Origin: Zarea fungicola
Taxonomy: Eukaryota; Ascomycota; Sordariomycetes; Hypocreales; Cordycipitaceae
NCBI GenBank assembly: GCA_900169235.1
Contig: FWCC01000433.1
Location: forward strand, 1-43,784
Direction: 5' to 3'
Length of the DNA stretch: 43,784 nt
In this document: piece after piece, positions 41,069 to 43,784 of the stretch
Layout of the letters: the number at the start of each line of letters is the position of its first letter
Position numbering within the stretch: the first letter of the stretch is position 1
The notes under the pieces: model-generated
Database searches by the model: none
Seen by the model: the letters and a program-made list of their open reading frames with translations, nothing else
Told to the model about the DNA's origin: nothing
Made by a program: the position numbers and the translations under genes

Positions 41069-42992
41069 TTACTCTGATGGGTGCTCCCGCTTAACCGGAT
41101 GCAACAGCATACTTCGTAGACACATTCGTCCCCTGCGACTCTCCTCCGCGACGCCGCCATGTCCCTCTCGTCCAGGATATCCAAGCCAACGTCGCCACAG
41201 CTCCTGAGGAAAGTGGCTCAAATAATACCAACTTGTGATGGTGTGCACGCGCTCACTACCTAGGCTAAACGGGCCACCCATGCCCGACGTCGAGTGCCTC
41301 TCGCCACTGTTAAAGAACCGATCCACCTCCGACGCGGGCTCCCACAGCCGGTTGATGTAGATTGGGTGCGGCGCATACACCGCCTTGAACCCATGATGAA
41401 AGGCCACCGTGGCGGGGAACATTTCCGCAAACATGCTGTGCTGGTAGCGTCCCACCTCCTCGTGCATGGCCAGCAGGAGCCGCCTGCTGTATCGGTTGAC
41501 GGTGACGACGGACGCGCGCCGGGGGAGCCCATCCCACAGGTCCTTGTCGTAGCCGGTCACGTCCTGGGCGAAGAACCAGCCCGAGTTGCGCGTGTCGAAG
41601 ATTGGGTTCAGCGTAATCAGATCGGTGGGTTCGTCCACGCCGCATGTCCCGCCGCGGCGCTGGTGGTGTTGCAGGCAGTCAGCCGGTAGGATGGACCCTC
41701 CGATTTCTTCGTGGGACAATTTCTTGCGCCACGGTGCCTTGACTGGTCCCAGAACGGCTTGTTTACCCAAGCGCGCTTGCGCTGCGACCAATTCGCCAAA
41801 ACTGTCCCAAGATCCGTGCAGTGCTGGGATGTAGTATCGCTCGTTGTGTTCCCAGAGGCGGTCTCGAGAGCGCGAATCCGACCATTTGCTAATCCTGTCC
41901 AGCAATTCATAATAATTTCCAATGACACGGACATCCATCTCCCAGTTCCAAAAGAATTCATATTCGGGATGTTCCTTTGCGAATATCTGGAGCGGCAGAT
42001 GTGGACTTCTAAAGACGCTGTGGATGTCGCTGCCGCTCGGGTTTCGAAACGATCGCGGGAATTTTTTGGGGTACACGAGCTTCATCCGAGACTCGCTCCA
42101 GAGAGTAACGAGGCCCTGGAGCTCTGTAGGCACATGCTTGTTTAGGTACTGCTTGCGCGCAGAGCTGACGGCCCAGAGGGGCAGCTTTGTATCTCGAACC
42201 TGCATCAGTAAATGGACAGAGTATTCGCCGCCAGTCTTTAATGACAGCTCTGTAATCATGGCTCGAAAGTTCAAAATGGCCATTGGTGTCCACTTGAAGC
42301 CCTCATAGCAGCGCACTACGATGGCAGTTCGAGATCTGGATTTCGCTGGTGCAAGCGCGTCCTCGCCTGAGCCGGCTTTGCGATACCTGTGCTCGTTGGA
42401 TGTGTAGCACCTCTGCTGAGCGTCGGCCCAGTCAACTGTGCGGTAGTCGATTCTGCCAGTAGTGGACCAGACTTGCTCGTTTCCAGAGCTCTCTGTATCA
42501 TTTCCATGGCCAATCCCACCAAGAACCTCGCTATACCCAAGCCCATACGGGCCGTATCGTCCAAAGCGATCGAAGCAAACATCGTCTCGAAGACCAAGAA
42601 GCTGGTAGGATCCTAATGTAGGCATGGGCATATCGTCAGGCACAGAGTCATACGCATATACACTTGGAGCCGGTATTTTGGCTTCGACATCCAGAAAGCA
42701 TGGTTTCGAGTCCTCCGAAGGATTGTATGGGTTGTATGGTCGTGGTTTGGGAAACCGGCCTGCGGGCGAAGGTGAGTTTATATTTAGCCCATTGTAATAT
42801 CCCTGCAGGCTGTGATCAGTCAGTAGGGCATAAGCATCAGCGTGATGCTTCTGCTTTTGTCTTGACTTACTGAGGTAGGCGCAGCCACGGCTGATTCCTC
42901 ACGAGATGGTTGTAAAGACCAAGAATGAGCAGGAACAAGAAGAGGACAAGGACTATGCTCCGGCGGTTCCTCCTGTAAAAGAGACAGGACAT
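41069..42992 (-). CDS. DUF3405 family protein, type II membrane form
   Basis: Exons 42992..42871 and 42809..41069 give 620 codons plus stop. The 61-bp intron (phase 2, GTAAGT...TCACAG) must use the first of two nearby AGs, because the second gives a stop after six codons. The N-terminus MSCLFYRRNRRS followed by a hydrophobic run (13-28) is a signal anchor with positive residues on the cytosolic side, so the bulk of the protein should lie in the Golgi/ER lumen. The body matches the fungal DUF3405 family: IVVRCYEGFKW, then EYEFFWNWEMDVRVIGNYYE (~326), GWFFAQDVTGYDKD and a C-terminal SWYYLSHFPQELW. The layout resembles Golgi glycosyltransferases, and the WEMD element could act as a DxD-like metal site; both are inferences. 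Function is unknown. Confidence 0.83.
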
Positions 42993-43784
42993 GTTTGTCG
43001 CATTTCAAAATCGTTTACCGACAATTATTCCTCTTGGTCCGTGAACCACAGCTTTGGGAAAGAAAACTGGTTGACGAGCAGAGACTTTGCAGCCCGATGA
43101 GCCCTGCCCAGGTGGCACGAGGCACAAGGCGGAGAGGCACCATAACGTTTATCGAAAGTCTAGACCAGGAGGTGGCAGAGCTTCTATTTAGCTGATAGCC
43201 AAGGAGAACGTGCACGTGGGCCTGGGTCTAGACTGATCATCGGCAGATTGAAGCTACCCTACGCAGGGGAGGTGTGCAGACTACCCTGTTTAGGGCTGTA
43301 ATGACAAGGTTTAGATAGGCCGAGAGCCTTATGGGGTCGTCGTGGCGCATCTTGGAATATTGGTTTGCGCAGCTGTATATTGGGGGCTTGCAGGTTTTAG
43401 CTACTAAGTTAGTGGACGATGCCGAGTGGTGCCAGTTTACCCACTAATAACGGTCGGTAAATTAACTAAGGTATTGCTGGCAAGGTTTTGTTGCGGAGAA
43501 GCTTCTTACAACTGCGCACACCAGGCATATGAGGCTTTTAATCCCTTTATTTACCTGAAAGGTTGAGATGAGGCTATAGATGAGATAACTATGTAAAATC
43601 GAGCGCACATGGAACATGGAGAAAAACGGAGGACGAGCGAAGCTCATCAGCATCGGCGTACTGCTAAAGATCAACTCCAGACACCTAACCAAAATTAAGC
43701 ACTCCTAAGCATGCTTAAGTGCATACCACACCACCCCTAGGGTGAGTGGATGATGTGGCAGGATGTCGCATTTGAGCGCCCGTA
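42993..43784. other. Upstream flank of the DUF3405 gene, to the window end
   Basis: No gene is recognisable in these ~790 bp. A near-perfect palindrome CCTAAGCATGCTTAAG sits at 43706-43721. Sequence beyond the end would be needed to see the next gene. Confidence 0.45.

Noticed and set aside
43650..43784. Possible 5S rRNA remnant near CTTAAGC and GGTTAG
   Set aside because: Only two short words resemble fungal 5S rRNA. The rest does not align from memory, and the palindrome CCTAAGCATGCTTAAG explains part of the resemblance.

Overview
The window looks like nuclear DNA of a filamentous ascomycete, most likely a Sordariomycete and plausibly of the order Hypocreales. The protein-coding genes have introns of about 45-90 bp with GT(A/G)NGT donors, CTAAC-like branch sites and YAG acceptors. 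Promoters are pyrimidine-rich, and the families present are typical of such fungi: a GH18 chitinase, an OPT transporter, an S10 carboxypeptidase, a Dicty_CAR-type receptor, DUF3405 and F-box-like paralogues. I see no rRNA, convincing tRNA, CRISPR array or intact transposon. The species cannot be fixed from the sequence alone. All exon joins below come from reading splice signals and keeping the protein frame; none is backed by transcripts.

Layout. After about 2.3 kb without a convincing gene comes a multi-spanning membrane sulfatase (+, 2340-4937). Tail-to-tail with it lies a strongly diverged ER-type Hsp70 (-, 5482-7453; four exons, one GC-AG intron). Two tandem F-box-like paralogues follow (+, 8103-9853 and 10571-12085), sharing intron positions, phases and a middle exon of exactly 95 nt. 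Convergent with them is an Ecm4-type glutathione transferase with a mitochondrial-like presequence (-, 12609-14081). Next are a secreted GH18 chitinase (-, 15222-16400) and an OPT oligopeptide transporter (-, 18191-20971). About 4.2 kb of gene-poor, microsatellite-bearing DNA separates the transporter from the ubiquitin-activating enzyme UBA1 (-, 25137-28384, possibly longer at its 5' end) and a six-exon FKBP12 (-, 29167-29823).

The last third holds a C2-domain protein (-, 31062-32943), a secreted serine carboxypeptidase (+, 34745-36778), a cAMP-receptor-like GPCR (+, 37527-39160), an NAD(P)-binding atypical SDR (-, 39249-40131) and a type II membrane DUF3405 protein (-, 41069-42992).

The genes do not form an obvious pathway or biosynthetic cluster. 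Most are housekeeping (UBA1, FKBP12) or belong to secretion, nutrient uptake and the cell surface (chitinase, carboxypeptidase, OPT, GPCR, sulfatase). The items I find most worth a second look are: the Hsp70 paralogue with an altered nucleotide-binding loop, a shortened lid and an HVEL tail; the F-box-like tandem pair; a possible upstream UBA1 exon encoding a basic, nuclear-signal-like stretch; a 38-39 bp tandem repeat in front of FKBP12; and a Tyr-to-Phe change in the chitinase active-site motif.
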